From IMG/VR virus record IMGVR_UViG_3300044293_000415, positions 1 through 44,829 of that record: 44,829 bases of DNA; one strand, 5' to 3'. The notes beneath the pieces were generated by a model. That model saw only the letters and a program-made list of their open reading frames with translations. It ran no database searches and was not told the DNA's origin. Shown here piece after piece: positions 29,321 through 36,569 of this stretch (position 1 is its first letter; each line of letters opens with the position of its first letter). The DNA is from a virus. The position numbers and the translations under genes were made by a program.

Positions 29321-30565
29321 ATGGCATGTCCCAATGTTTTTGACGCTTTTGCGGTGGCGACGGAGTCGCTGGCGCAGGACGTTTACAAGAGGGCCTCGTA
29401 TCGGTCGATGTGGCTGAACATGATCGAGCGTGGCGAGTATCCGCAGGGAACGGGTCTGACGCAGACGAGTTTCCTGACGACCAGCATTGAGCCTGTGAGC
29501 GCGGAGCAGTGGAGCGCGATCACGTTGGCTACGGGGTCGAACGGGGGTGCGTGTGATGTGACGTACTCCGAGGTGCCTGTTGGTTTCAACACGCAGACGT
29601 GGAGCCCGGAGCGGTTCGCGTTGAAGGGCCCGGTGCTGTGCAAGGATGATCTGACGTTCGATCATCGAGTGGAGGCGTTTCTTCGGGTGTATCTGGAGAA
29701 GCTGTCGATCCGGGCGCAGCGGACGTGGGAGGTTCGGTATCAGAACCTGTTCTCGAAGTATGCGTTGAAGGCCGTGGCCGACGCGAGCTTTACGACGGTG
29801 AGCACGATTCCGTCTGGTGTGAACGAGTTGCCGTGGGTGCAGAGCGGGTCTGTGGGTCAGGCGCTGAACCAAGCGACGAGCGAGTTGACGCAGGAGATGC
29901 TGGATTCTGCTGCGGCGACGTTGATCCAGAATGGTGCGACGAATCCGGACTCGTCTGGGTTCATCAGCTATTCGAGCGACGGGCCGGTGTTCCCGTTGTA
30001 CATCGGGTTGGAGGCGAGCCAGCGGATCGCCCAGAACAACTCGCAGTTCCGTGACGACCTGCGGTACGCGGAGATGGGAGAGGGTGATGGGGCGCAGTTG
30101 CTGAAGCGCATTGGTGCGAACCGTGTGATCAAGAACTTCCGCCATGTGCCGAACCTGTACCCGCCCCGGTTCTCGTACAGCGGCGGCAAGTACACGTTGA
30201 TTCAGCCGTTCACCAGTTCGGCTGGATCGAAGGGAACGGTGTTCGATGTCAATTCGTCTTGGACATCGGCGCAGTACGAGGGTGCGTACATCGTGACCCC
30301 GTTCGTGTTCAAGTCGCACATCGTGCGGCCTGTGAATCGGGTTGGTGATCTGGCTTGGATGCCGACCAACTACATGGGCGAGTGGCAGTGGGTGACCGGC
30401 GGCTACAAGCTGGCCGACAGCATCGACTGTCCGGACCCGCTGGACAAGAAGGGCCAGCACTACGCGGAGTTCATCCATGCTCCGGAGCCGATCTTCACGA
30501 ACCAGGGTTACCTGATCATCTTCCGGCGTTGCACGGGATCGTTCAGCCGGATCATCTGTTCCTGA
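29321..30565 (+). CDS. Major capsid protein
   Basis: A 414-residue protein with an optimal AGGAGGAAAAGAAT leader. It begins MACPNVFDAFAVATESLAQD, has an early basic helix, and is otherwise a mixed alpha/beta sequence (e.g. TWEVRYQNLFSKYALKAVAD, PLYIGLEASQRIA, KGQHYAEFIHAPEP). The length, the strong ribosome-binding site, a terminator directly after it and distinctive high-expression-like codon use (GTG, CTG, GAG, CGG) all support the main capsid subunit. The fold is not proven from sequence alone. Scaffold and portal candidates are on the other strand. Confidence 0.65.
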   Translation: MACPNVFDAFAVATESLAQDVYKRASYRSMWLNMIERGEYPQGTGLTQTSFLTTSIEPVSAEQWSAITLATGSNGGACDVTYSEVPVGFNTQTWSPERFALKGPVLCKDDLTFDHRVEAFLRVYLEKLSIRAQRTWEVRYQNLFSKYALKAVADASFTTVSTIPSGVNELPWVQSGSVGQALNQATSELTQEMLDSAAATLIQNGATNPDSSGFISYSSDGPVFPLYIGLEASQRIAQNNSQFRDDLRYAEMGEGDGAQLLKRIGANRVIKNFRHVPNLYPPRFSYSGGKYTLIQPFTSSAGSKGTVFDVNSSWTSAQYEGAYIVTPFVFKSHIVRPVNRVGDLAWMPTNYMGEWQWVTGGYKLADSIDCPDPLDKKGQHYAEFIHAPEPIFTNQGYLIIFRRCTGSFSRIICS

Positions 30566-30587
30566 GTTGTTGTTGTGGGGATTGCGG

Positions 30588-30618
30588 GCCCGTCCGGTGT
30601 ATGCCGGGCGGGCTTTTT
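30588..30618 (+). terminator. Intrinsic terminator after the capsid gene
   Basis: A 10-bp stem, GCCCGTCCGG / CCGGGCGGGC with one G-U pair, a six-base loop, then TTTTT. It lies 23 bp after the capsid stop and would limit capsid readthrough into the fibre/spike genes. Confidence 0.85.
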
Positions 30619-30656
30619 CGTTTGACTTGGATTGTGGATAAGTGGGTGATGTGTGC

Positions 30657-30908
30657 ATGCCGAAGTTCATGTTGCCAGAAGGGGTTGAGGTTCCCGAGGG
30701 GTTGGCGAAGGGGGACAGCTTCCAGGTTGTGGCCACGCTTGTGTTGGGCGATGGCGGGAACGCGGAATTGATCGAGGTGGACGGGACTCCCCTGAAGGGG
30801 TACGAGTCGAAGGGGGGTGAGAAGAAGAAGGGTGGTATGGAGGTGGAGGAGGAGGAGCCTCGGCTTGGCGGGTTTGTGGAAGAGGTGATGGCCCGGAGCC
30901 GGATGTGA
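30657..30908 (+). CDS. Small charged structural-type protein
   Basis: An 83-residue protein (MPKFMLPEGVEVPEGLAKGD). The N-terminus is beta-rich and resembles the short decoration/accessory proteins that follow capsid genes. Next is VDGTPLKGYESKGGEKKKGG, and an acidic EVEEEEPR helix forms the tail. An upstream GTG at 30642 is an alternative start. A capsid decoration or head-completion role is plausible but unproven. Confidence 0.5.
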   Translation: MPKFMLPEGVEVPEGLAKGDSFQVVATLVLGDGGNAELIEVDGTPLKGYESKGGEKKKGGMEVEEEEPRLGGFVEEVMARSRM

Positions 30909-30911
30909 TGC

Positions 30912-31457
30912 ATGGACTGCACGGAGACAGCGGCGTTGTTGGCACAGGCGCAAGCGCCTGGCTGCAAGTCGCTGCTTGAGCGGGACATGTTGGAGATCGC
31001 CTTGTTGTGGGCGATAGCTGAGAACGAGTCTGGCGTGGGCGGGATTTCGTGTGACGAGGCGGCGGAACTGTTGACGGAGTCTGTTGCGGCTGGGTGCAAG
31101 AGTATCCGCGAGCGGTCGTTGCTGGAGATAGCCCTGTTGAATTTGGCTAACGAAGAGGCTGGAGGATCGACTATGGCGAACTTGAGTTGTACTGAGGTTG
31201 AGGCGCTTTTGGCGCAGGTGCAGGCTGCTGGGTGCCGCAGTCCGTGGGAGCGCGAGTTGATCAAGCTCGCGTTGCTTTCGCGCATTGCTGGTGCTGGCGC
31301 GATTACGCCGACCGGCATTCAGATTTATGTTGGTATCGGGAGTCCCGAGGGCGTGCAGACGGCGAATCCGGGTTCCATCTACTTCGATTTGACAACGCCA
31401 TCTGCGCCGATTCAGTACATCAAGGGTTCTGGAACTGGAAACACTGGTTGGATCTGA
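30912..31457 (+). CDS. Triple-repeat protein with fibre-type C-terminus
   Basis: A 181-residue protein. Three repeats of about 35 residues (2-36, 46-80, 92-126) share the pattern C-x-E-x-x-x-L-L...G-C-K/R-S-x-x-E-R-x-L/M-x-x-I/L-A-L-L. Each has a Cys pair 15 residues apart (C3/C18, C47/C62, C93/C108). The C-terminus GIGSPEGVQTANPGSIYFDL and KGSGTGNTGW is the assembly-type domain seen before tail spikes. It is followed by the spike gene and is probably a spike adaptor or virion linker. Confidence 0.6.
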   Translation: MDCTETAALLAQAQAPGCKSLLERDMLEIALLWAIAENESGVGGISCDEAAELLTESVAAGCKSIRERSLLEIALLNLANEEAGGSTMANLSCTEVEALLAQVQAAGCRSPWERELIKLALLSRIAGAGAITPTGIQIYVGIGSPEGVQTANPGSIYFDLTTPSAPIQYIKGSGTGNTGWI

Positions 31458-31459
31458 AC

Positions 31460-33988
31460 ATGAAAATCTTCCTTTTTGCGCTGCTGACATGCGTCGCAGC
31501 GTTGGCGCAACAAACGGTCAACAACTTCACTGTTAAGACCAACTTAACGGTAGCGGGTGCTGGTGTAACACTTGAAGTTGGTACGGTCGCAGAGCTTGTT
31601 GCTTTGACGGCGGTTCCTGCTGGCTCGATCATATCCGTAGGTGGATATTCTGCAAACGGCGACGGTGGCGGTGGGCAGTTTTTCCTAGATGGATCTGACA
31701 CAACGTCAGCAAGCGATGGAGGCATGATTTTTGTCACAGCCGCCGGTCAGCGGATGAAGAGACTTTGGTCTGGTGGAATTGTAAATCCGCTTTGGTTTGG
31801 CGCAGATGCTTCGGGCGCAAACAATTCAACCACTGCAATACAAGCCGCTATTAACTTTGCGTCTGCACCAACATACGGGCCACGCAATGCAGTAGATAAG
31901 AGTACTGCGATTGTTTTTCTGCCTTCTGGAACGTATGCGGTATCCAGTCTTTCCATTACAAATCTTGCTGAATTTTGCGGGGTTTCGCCATTGCAAAGCA
32001 ATCCCAATAACGGCACTGTGTTGTATCAAATTTCAGGCACTACAGCTCCTCTTATTCGCATTTCACCCGAAGGTTCGGCCGTAACATACACTAAACCGCA
32101 CATTCACGACTTGTGGATTTTAGGCCGAAAGGAAGCTAACGCATCTGGCAAGGTTGCGATCTCCGCAGTTGGATCACGCCTGTCATTTACAGTGGCGACC
32201 AACGATTTGCCAACCTACAATGCTGCTGGCGCAGTCTATCCGTATTACAGCCATTGCTTTTTTTACACGACCGAGGGTTACTATCTGGGCAGCGGTTGGG
32301 TGCAGACCGTTGATCATACAACTGGAGTAGTGACGCTTCGGAGTGGTACGGATTGGTATGCAACAGTTGGCGGATCGTCTTTAACCACGTCGGATAAAGT
32401 GATTTTTTCTCCGTTGACGACAACCAATGGTTGGACGGGATATTCTGCGGTGTTTGCTCCGGCGGGAAATACGGGTATTCAGCATGAAGGAACAGGCTGG
32501 TCTCGTTTAACGCGACTGCGGATTTCTAACTTTCATGTCGGCATAAACATGATAAGTGGATTTACCACTGGAATTGATATCAACATTACAGGCAGTCAGT
32601 TTGCCTGCTTGGCCAATTACAGGCCCGGAGCCACTAGTGATTCTTTGTGGCAGAGCAGCTACTGGCAGTGCTATTACAATCGCGATTACGCACTTCCCCC
32701 TGCTCCAACAACTTTTGTCAACAATTTGTACAGGCGCACGGCGTTTGGTGTGTACATGCCCGGGTATTTAGATTTGTTCACGGCCATGACAATGGATTCG
32801 GCGATTGTTGGTGTCATTCAAGCAACGTCTTGGGGTGTTCAATATGACACGCTGTTGACTGACAATGTGCTTGTTGGTGGCTATTGGGTTGACGGTACTT
32901 CTGCTATTTCTGGCCAAGCATTTGGCGCAAATGGATTCCGTGTTCGTCCTTTGTTTATTACATCAGGCGCAGAGCAAGTGCAGCTTCCAACGACGGGCCA
33001 CACTACATTCGGGCTCAAGTCGTCAGTTGCAATGAATGCAAACATTGGATACATGGACGTACGAAAGACTTGGACCTACATCAATAACAATGCAGCAAAT
33101 CCAGCAATTCCGAACATCGGTGTATTGACTGATCTTGCGGCGTCTTCTGAGGTTCAAAGCGATCAGCTTACTGCTGGCACAATCGCCAATGTAACCCTCG
33201 TTAAGTCTGTTGGTACGCCGTCTGTGCGCTTTGGCGCATCTCGTAACGAGATGACAACTATTGCCAATGCGTTTGATAATTGGTTTTTCCCTACAACTAC
33301 TTCTATTGGTTATGCTATTGGCGGCTATGAGACGTTCCGCCTTTCTTCTACTGGTTTATCTACTACAAATGCGGTTACCGTATCAGCTTCTGGAGCCCAG
33401 GGGGCTTTTAAGGCAATCAATGCTTCGTCAGGCTACGCAGCAAGCATGGGTTCGGCGTATGGTGGCCCAGTGTTTTACAATGACGTGACTGGAAGTTCTG
33501 TGCTGCGTGCAGTTGAGAATGGCGACATAGTAGTTCTTTGGGCTGGTAAAGATTTTGGTACTACCGGAGCGAATATTCTCGGACTCAGTCCTGAACCGGC
33601 CACAGGAACAGATACGGCAGGCAGTTCTTTGCGCCTTCTTGGCGGCCTTGGTACTGGTGCGGGTACTCCAGGACCAGTCCAGATATGGACATCTCAAGCA
33701 TTGGCATCTGGATCGACTTCACAAGCCGTTATTAACACTGGCATTTTTTCGTCAGCGGGCGCTGTTTGGTCACCGTCCGCAACAGCGTCACTTGTATCTT
33801 CGTCGGCTTTTACGGTTACATCTACTACGCAGGGATTTCTACCTCCGCGAATGACCACAGTTCAACGAAATGCAATCGGGTCGCCGGCAACTGGCCTTGT
33901 GGTCTTTTGTACCGACTGCACAGCCACCGATGGATCGACAGGTGTTTCACAGACTTACTCTTCGGGAACGTGGAAAAATCACTATTAA
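31460..33988 (+). CDS. Tail spike, beta-helix, with N-terminal signal peptide-like segment
   Basis: An 842-residue protein. An MKIFLFALLTCVAALAQQ start looks like a Sec signal peptide with an AxA-Q cleavage site. NPLWFGADASGANNSTTAIQ begins a pectate-lyase-type beta-helix (about 115-500), and Ser/Thr/Gly-rich strands follow. The C-terminus TTQGFLPPRMTTVQRNAIGS then TGLVVFCTDC is a capsule-spike/fibre terminal motif. It probably binds and depolymerises a surface polysaccharide. The start at 31460 overlaps nothing and follows the previous stop by 2 bp. Confidence 0.8.
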   Translation: MKIFLFALLTCVAALAQQTVNNFTVKTNLTVAGAGVTLEVGTVAELVALTAVPAGSIISVGGYSANGDGGGGQFFLDGSDTTSASDGGMIFVTAAGQRMKRLWSGGIVNPLWFGADASGANNSTTAIQAAINFASAPTYGPRNAVDKSTAIVFLPSGTYAVSSLSITNLAEFCGVSPLQSNPNNGTVLYQISGTTAPLIRISPEGSAVTYTKPHIHDLWILGRKEANASGKVAISAVGSRLSFTVATNDLPTYNAAGAVYPYYSHCFFYTTEGYYLGSGWVQTVDHTTGVVTLRSGTDWYATVGGSSLTTSDKVIFSPLTTTNGWTGYSAVFAPAGNTGIQHEGTGWSRLTRLRISNFHVGINMISGFTTGIDINITGSQFACLANYRPGATSDSLWQSSYWQCYYNRDYALPPAPTTFVNNLYRRTAFGVYMPGYLDLFTAMTMDSAIVGVIQATSWGVQYDTLLTDNVLVGGYWVDGTSAISGQAFGANGFRVRPLFITSGAEQVQLPTTGHTTFGLKSSVAMNANIGYMDVRKTWTYINNNAANPAIPNIGVLTDLAASSEVQSDQLTAGTIANVTLVKSVGTPSVRFGASRNEMTTIANAFDNWFFPTTTSIGYAIGGYETFRLSSTGLSTTNAVTVSASGAQGAFKAINASSGYAASMGSAYGGPVFYNDVTGSSVLRAVENGDIVVLWAGKDFGTTGANILGLSPEPATGTDTAGSSLRLLGGLGTGAGTPGPVQIWTSQALASGSTSQAVINTGIFSSAGAVWSPSATASLVSSSAFTVTSTTQGFLPPRMTTVQRNAIGSPATGLVVFCTDCTATDGSTGVSQTYSSGTWKNHY

Positions 33989-33990
33989 CA

Positions 33991-34332
33991 ATGAAACGTA
34001 TCGTATTGTCCGCAATCATGGCCGCAACGCTTGTTGCGGATACCAACAACGTGCCTTCAACGGCAGTCGTGGTCTCTACCGAGACCGTCACCAAAATAGT
34101 CGCACGCGAACCAAGACTGGTCGTGTTCGTCTTCAACCGGGACACCGGAGACGTGATGGCGGAAGTCACCTACGAAACCGTGACCCGCGTTGATGGTCAA
34201 GTCGCCAAGCAAGACCCGTTCAAAACGGTGTCCATGACGTGGACACAGATCACCAATGCTGTTCCGTCGATGACGGCGGCACTCGTCGAGTTTAGGGCAG
34301 CCGCTGCTGCGTCGATGACCAATAGTCCCTAA
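33991..34332 (+). CDS. Small secreted-type protein after the tail spike
   Basis: A 113-residue protein starting MKRIVLSAIMAATLVADTNN, a second signal peptide-like N-terminus. The body is beta-rich (STETVTKIVAREPRLVVFVF, VTYETVTRVDGQ) and ends Ala-rich. It starts 2 bp after the spike stop, suggesting co-translation. It may be a spike chaperone or a periplasmic partner; no family is recognised. Confidence 0.55.
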   Translation: MKRIVLSAIMAATLVADTNNVPSTAVVVSTETVTKIVAREPRLVVFVFNRDTGDVMAEVTYETVTRVDGQVAKQDPFKTVSMTWTQITNAVPSMTAALVEFRAAAAASMTNSP

Positions 34333-34367
34333 GAAAACAGCCCTTACGCGCCTTTGAGGTTGCAAGT

Positions 34368-34571
34368 ATGAATGCGTCCTCCAACCATCCGCGAATGAGC
34401 GATGAAGCGGCAGCCGGGGTCGGGGGCCTCGCCAGTGTGCTTTCCGTCCTTTTGGGATGGCTGAAGCCGCTTGGTGAGATCGCTTCCAGCCTGTCGGCCA
34501 TCTTCGGGTGCTGCATCGCGGGCGTCATGCTTTGGCGCTTGATTCGTTCCAATTCTAAACTTAAGAACTGA
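34368..34571 (+). CDS. Putative holin-like membrane protein
   Basis: A 67-residue protein. A Gly/Leu-rich hydrophobic segment (GGLASVLSVLLGWLKPLG) and a second one (IFGCCIAGVMLWRLI) with a charged C-terminal tail match small holins in size and layout. It lies next to another small membrane protein and a lipoprotein, a lysis-cassette order. It is preceded by a weak GAGG site. Confidence 0.55.
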   Translation: MNASSNHPRMSDEAAAGVGGLASVLSVLLGWLKPLGEIASSLSAIFGCCIAGVMLWRLIRSNSKLKN

Positions 34572-34576
34572 TTCGT

Positions 34577-34759
34577 ATGAAAAACTGGAAGACAACTCTT
34601 GCTGGAGTCGGAGCTATCTTGGTTGCTGTTGGTGGCGCGTTGACCGCCATCTTTGACGGAGATCCCAAGACCGAGTTCAATCTGACGATGACCATCGCTG
34701 CGATCAGCGCCGGTGTCGGCCTCATCCTCGCCAAAGACGCCCCGTCTACTGACAAGTGA
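34577..34759 (+). CDS. Small membrane protein (holin-like)
   Basis: A 60-residue protein with two hydrophobic stretches: TTLAGVGAILVAVGGALTAI and MTIAAISAGVGLILA, a Lys-rich N-terminus and a short polar tail. It resembles phage-encoded membrane proteins near lysis genes; this or the preceding gene could be the holin, the other an antiholin. Confidence 0.55.
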   Translation: MKNWKTTLAGVGAILVAVGGALTAIFDGDPKTEFNLTMTIAAISAGVGLILAKDAPSTDK

Positions 34760-34938
34760 ACTGGATTGAGCAAATCCTGACGGCCATCTTTAAGTGGCTT
34801 CAGGGTATCGCCCAATCCGACACCCGGTCTGAAGATGCGAAATCTCAGGCGAAACTTCGTGACGACTTGCGGCGGATCATTGATCGCCATGAGTCTGGGC
34901 GGGTGCGCCAGCCGGGTGATCCTGGTTCCACACGGTGA
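34756..34938 (+). CDS. Small amphipathic protein (i-spanin-like position)
   Basis: A 60-codon frame from GTG 34756, overlapping the upstream TGA (GTGA). NWIEQILTAIFKWLQGIAQ is amphipathic and SEDAKSQAKLRDDLRRII is a charged helix. A lipoprotein is encoded in another frame from 34835, within this gene: the embedded arrangement of Rz/Rz1 spanins. The hydrophobic segment is too short for a certain membrane anchor. Confidence 0.45.
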   Translation: MNWIEQILTAIFKWLQGIAQSDTRSEDAKSQAKLRDDLRRIIDRHESGRVRQPGDPGSTR

Positions 34939-35062
34939 GCCGGTTCGGCTTGCCGAGCCGGTGAAGGCCAGGGTCTTCGTTCTTGATTCCGAGGGCAAGT
35001 CGGTGCGGTCGCAAAACCGTGTGACGATCCCAGCCGGTTGGTACGCCCTGCCGAAAGAATAA
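34835..35062 (+). CDS. Lipoprotein (o-spanin-like candidate)
   Basis: A 75-residue protein with a basic start and a lipobox SLGGC (Cys24) after MRNLRRNFVTTCGGSLIAMS. The mature part (about 51 residues) is ASRVILVPHGEPVRLAEPVK and later TIPAGWYALP. It starts inside the preceding gene in another frame and ends directly before a terminator. Small phage lipoproteins in this place are often Rz1-type outer-membrane spanins. The mature part lacks the proline-rich signature of Rz1, so this is tentative. Confidence 0.55.
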   Translation: MRNLRRNFVTTCGGSLIAMSLGGCASRVILVPHGEPVRLAEPVKARVFVLDSEGKSVRSQNRVTIPAGWYALPKE

Positions 35063-35085
35063 AAGCCCGGCGTGAACCGGGCTTT
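35062..35085. terminator. Bidirectional intrinsic terminator
   Basis: AAAGCCCGG, loop CGTGAA, CCGGGCTTT: a perfect 9-bp stem with A-tract and T-tract. It sits between the convergent lipoprotein gene and the scaffold-like gene and would work for both strands. Confidence 0.9.
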
Positions 35086-35102
35086 GTTGTTTCAGGATCC
35101 TT

Positions 35103-36242
35103 TCAGCGGATCTTCGACATCACGCTCTTTATGAAGTCGTCCGACTTCGCGTTTGGCTCCTGGGCGGGAGACTTCTGGCTGGTCGCCTTGCTTTCAATGC
35201 CGGGTTGGGCCCCCTTGAACTTGGAAAGCTCGGCCTGCAACCGCTTGTTGACCTCGATCTGAGCGTACAACGCTTGGCGGTAACGCGGTGCCGCAACGGC
35301 CCAAAGAGCGGCCTTCGCCAAGTCTTCCTCGCTGTTGTTCCCGGCAAAGATGTCCTTGGCCAACTGGAGGCTCTGGTTGATGTCCTCAGTGGATTTCGGA
35401 TCGCCTTCGACGGGCTGGAAAACTTCCAATTCCGGGGCCAGCTTGGCAACGGATTGCCATGTCGCTTCGGCGCGGCGGACTGCTTCCTGATCCTTGCGGG
35501 TGGCGTCCTCGCGGTAGCGGGCGACGGTGCGGTCGTAGTCCTTCTTGGCGGATTCGATTTCAGCGCCACGCTCCTGTTGCAACTGTTCCTGCTGAACGAG
35601 CAGGGCACCGAGCTTCGCCCGCTTGGCCGGGGTCAAAGACTCCACGATCTCGTCGATCTGCTGGTTGCGATAGTCGGAATCAGGCTGTTTCAGGAGTGAA
35701 TCCAGCTTGGTGGCGTCGGTGCCGACAACACTGCGGATGGATTCGTTGATCTGCCCCAGCTTGGTCTCGTATTTCTTGACGAACTCTGGGTGCCGTTCGA
35801 TGTCGAGCAGCTTCAGCTTTTCACTGAACTGGTCGCGTTCCTCCTGAAGCGCCTTCAGCTTCGCCTCGTAATCGTTCGCGGCAGGAGACTTCTTCAAGTC
35901 CTCGATCTGCTTGGCGAGCGCGTCGCGTTCGGCCTTGATCGCCTTGAAGTCGTCTGCCGCCTTGGTGGACTTGATGGTCTTGGGAACCTCCGGATCCTGC
36001 GCGGGCTGTTGCTCACGCTTCGGGATGTCCAAGGGCTTCTTGGTATCAGGCGGAGTTGGCGGAGCAGGATCAGCCTTGGCGGGAGGTTTCTGTTGCTCCT
36101 GTTGTTTCTGTGCAGCCTGCGGATCAGGCGCGGGCGCAGGCGATTCCTTGGCCTCCAGGCGCTTGAATGCGTCCAGAAGCGAGTTGCCGAATTCGGGCGT
36201 CTTGTCGCCCTTCACAACCGGGCTGTTGATGGGTTCGTCCAT
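35103..36242 (-). CDS. Scaffolding-like coiled-coil protein
   Basis: A 379-residue, highly charged helical protein. A Pro/Gln/Lys-rich disordered region is at residues 30-95. Long coiled coils (ADDFKAIKAERDALAKQIED, KALQEERDQFSEKLKLLDIE) occupy about 95-260, and the C-terminus DDFIKSVMSKIR is basic. Scaffold proteins show this composition and the C-terminal basic coat-binding helix. It lies in the portal-terminase transcription unit but on the strand opposite to the capsid gene, so the pairing is inferred. Confidence 0.6.
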   Translation of the reverse strand: MDEPINSPVVKGDKTPEFGNSLLDAFKRLEAKESPAPAPDPQAAQKQQEQQKPPAKADPAPPTPPDTKKPLDIPKREQQPAQDPEVPKTIKSTKAADDFKAIKAERDALAKQIEDLKKSPAANDYEAKLKALQEERDQFSEKLKLLDIERHPEFVKKYETKLGQINESIRSVVGTDATKLDSLLKQPDSDYRNQQIDEIVESLTPAKRAKLGALLVQQEQLQQERGAEIESAKKDYDRTVARYREDATRKDQEAVRRAEATWQSVAKLAPELEVFQPVEGDPKSTEDINQSLQLAKDIFAGNNSEEDLAKAALWAVAAPRYRQALYAQIEVNKRLQAELSKFKGAQPGIESKATSQKSPAQEPNAKSDDFIKSVMSKIR

Positions 36243-36245
36243 GTT

Positions 36246-36569
36246 TTATTCCTCCACAGCCGCAAAACGGGCTTCGGGCTCTTCGTCTTTCGGGGCGGCG
36301 GCAAGACGGCGCAGGTTATCCAACGCCATCGAGTAGCCGAGCGAAACGCCGGCGGCGAAGATGATGTCGCTTTCCTTGCTGTTTGCTGCGGGCATCGGGA
36401 TGGGGATTGAGTCGGCGACGATACGCATTGCCATTACTATTTCCGGGTCGTTGAGTTTGGAGCGAAGAATGGCGTTCTGGCCATCCTCAAACCACTCCTT
36501 CGCGTTCACCTGCGGAACCCTCCGCAAGTAGTTTCTGTTCCACTTCAAGCCTCTGAACCAGTCGATCAT
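36246..36569 (-). CDS. Hypothetical small protein
   Basis: A 107-residue protein from ATG 36569 (AAGGAGAA upstream). MIDWFRGLKWNRNYLRRVPQ leads into DGQNAILRSKLNDPE and MRIVADSIPIPMPA, then a small hydrophobic helix, and it ends acidic. The first 83 bp overlap the end of the propeller gene in another frame. No family is recognised. Confidence 0.5.
   Translation of the reverse strand: MIDWFRGLKWNRNYLRRVPQVNAKEWFEDGQNAILRSKLNDPEIVMAMRIVADSIPIPMPAANSKESDIIFAAGVSLGYSMALDNLRRLAAAPKDEEPEARFAAVEE

Noticed and set aside
29162-31318. 718-codon antisense frame across the capsid region
   Set aside because: It crosses three plus-strand genes in different frames and the terminator, has a low-complexity Arg/Pro/Ser composition and no motif. 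It follows from the G/T-rich strand.
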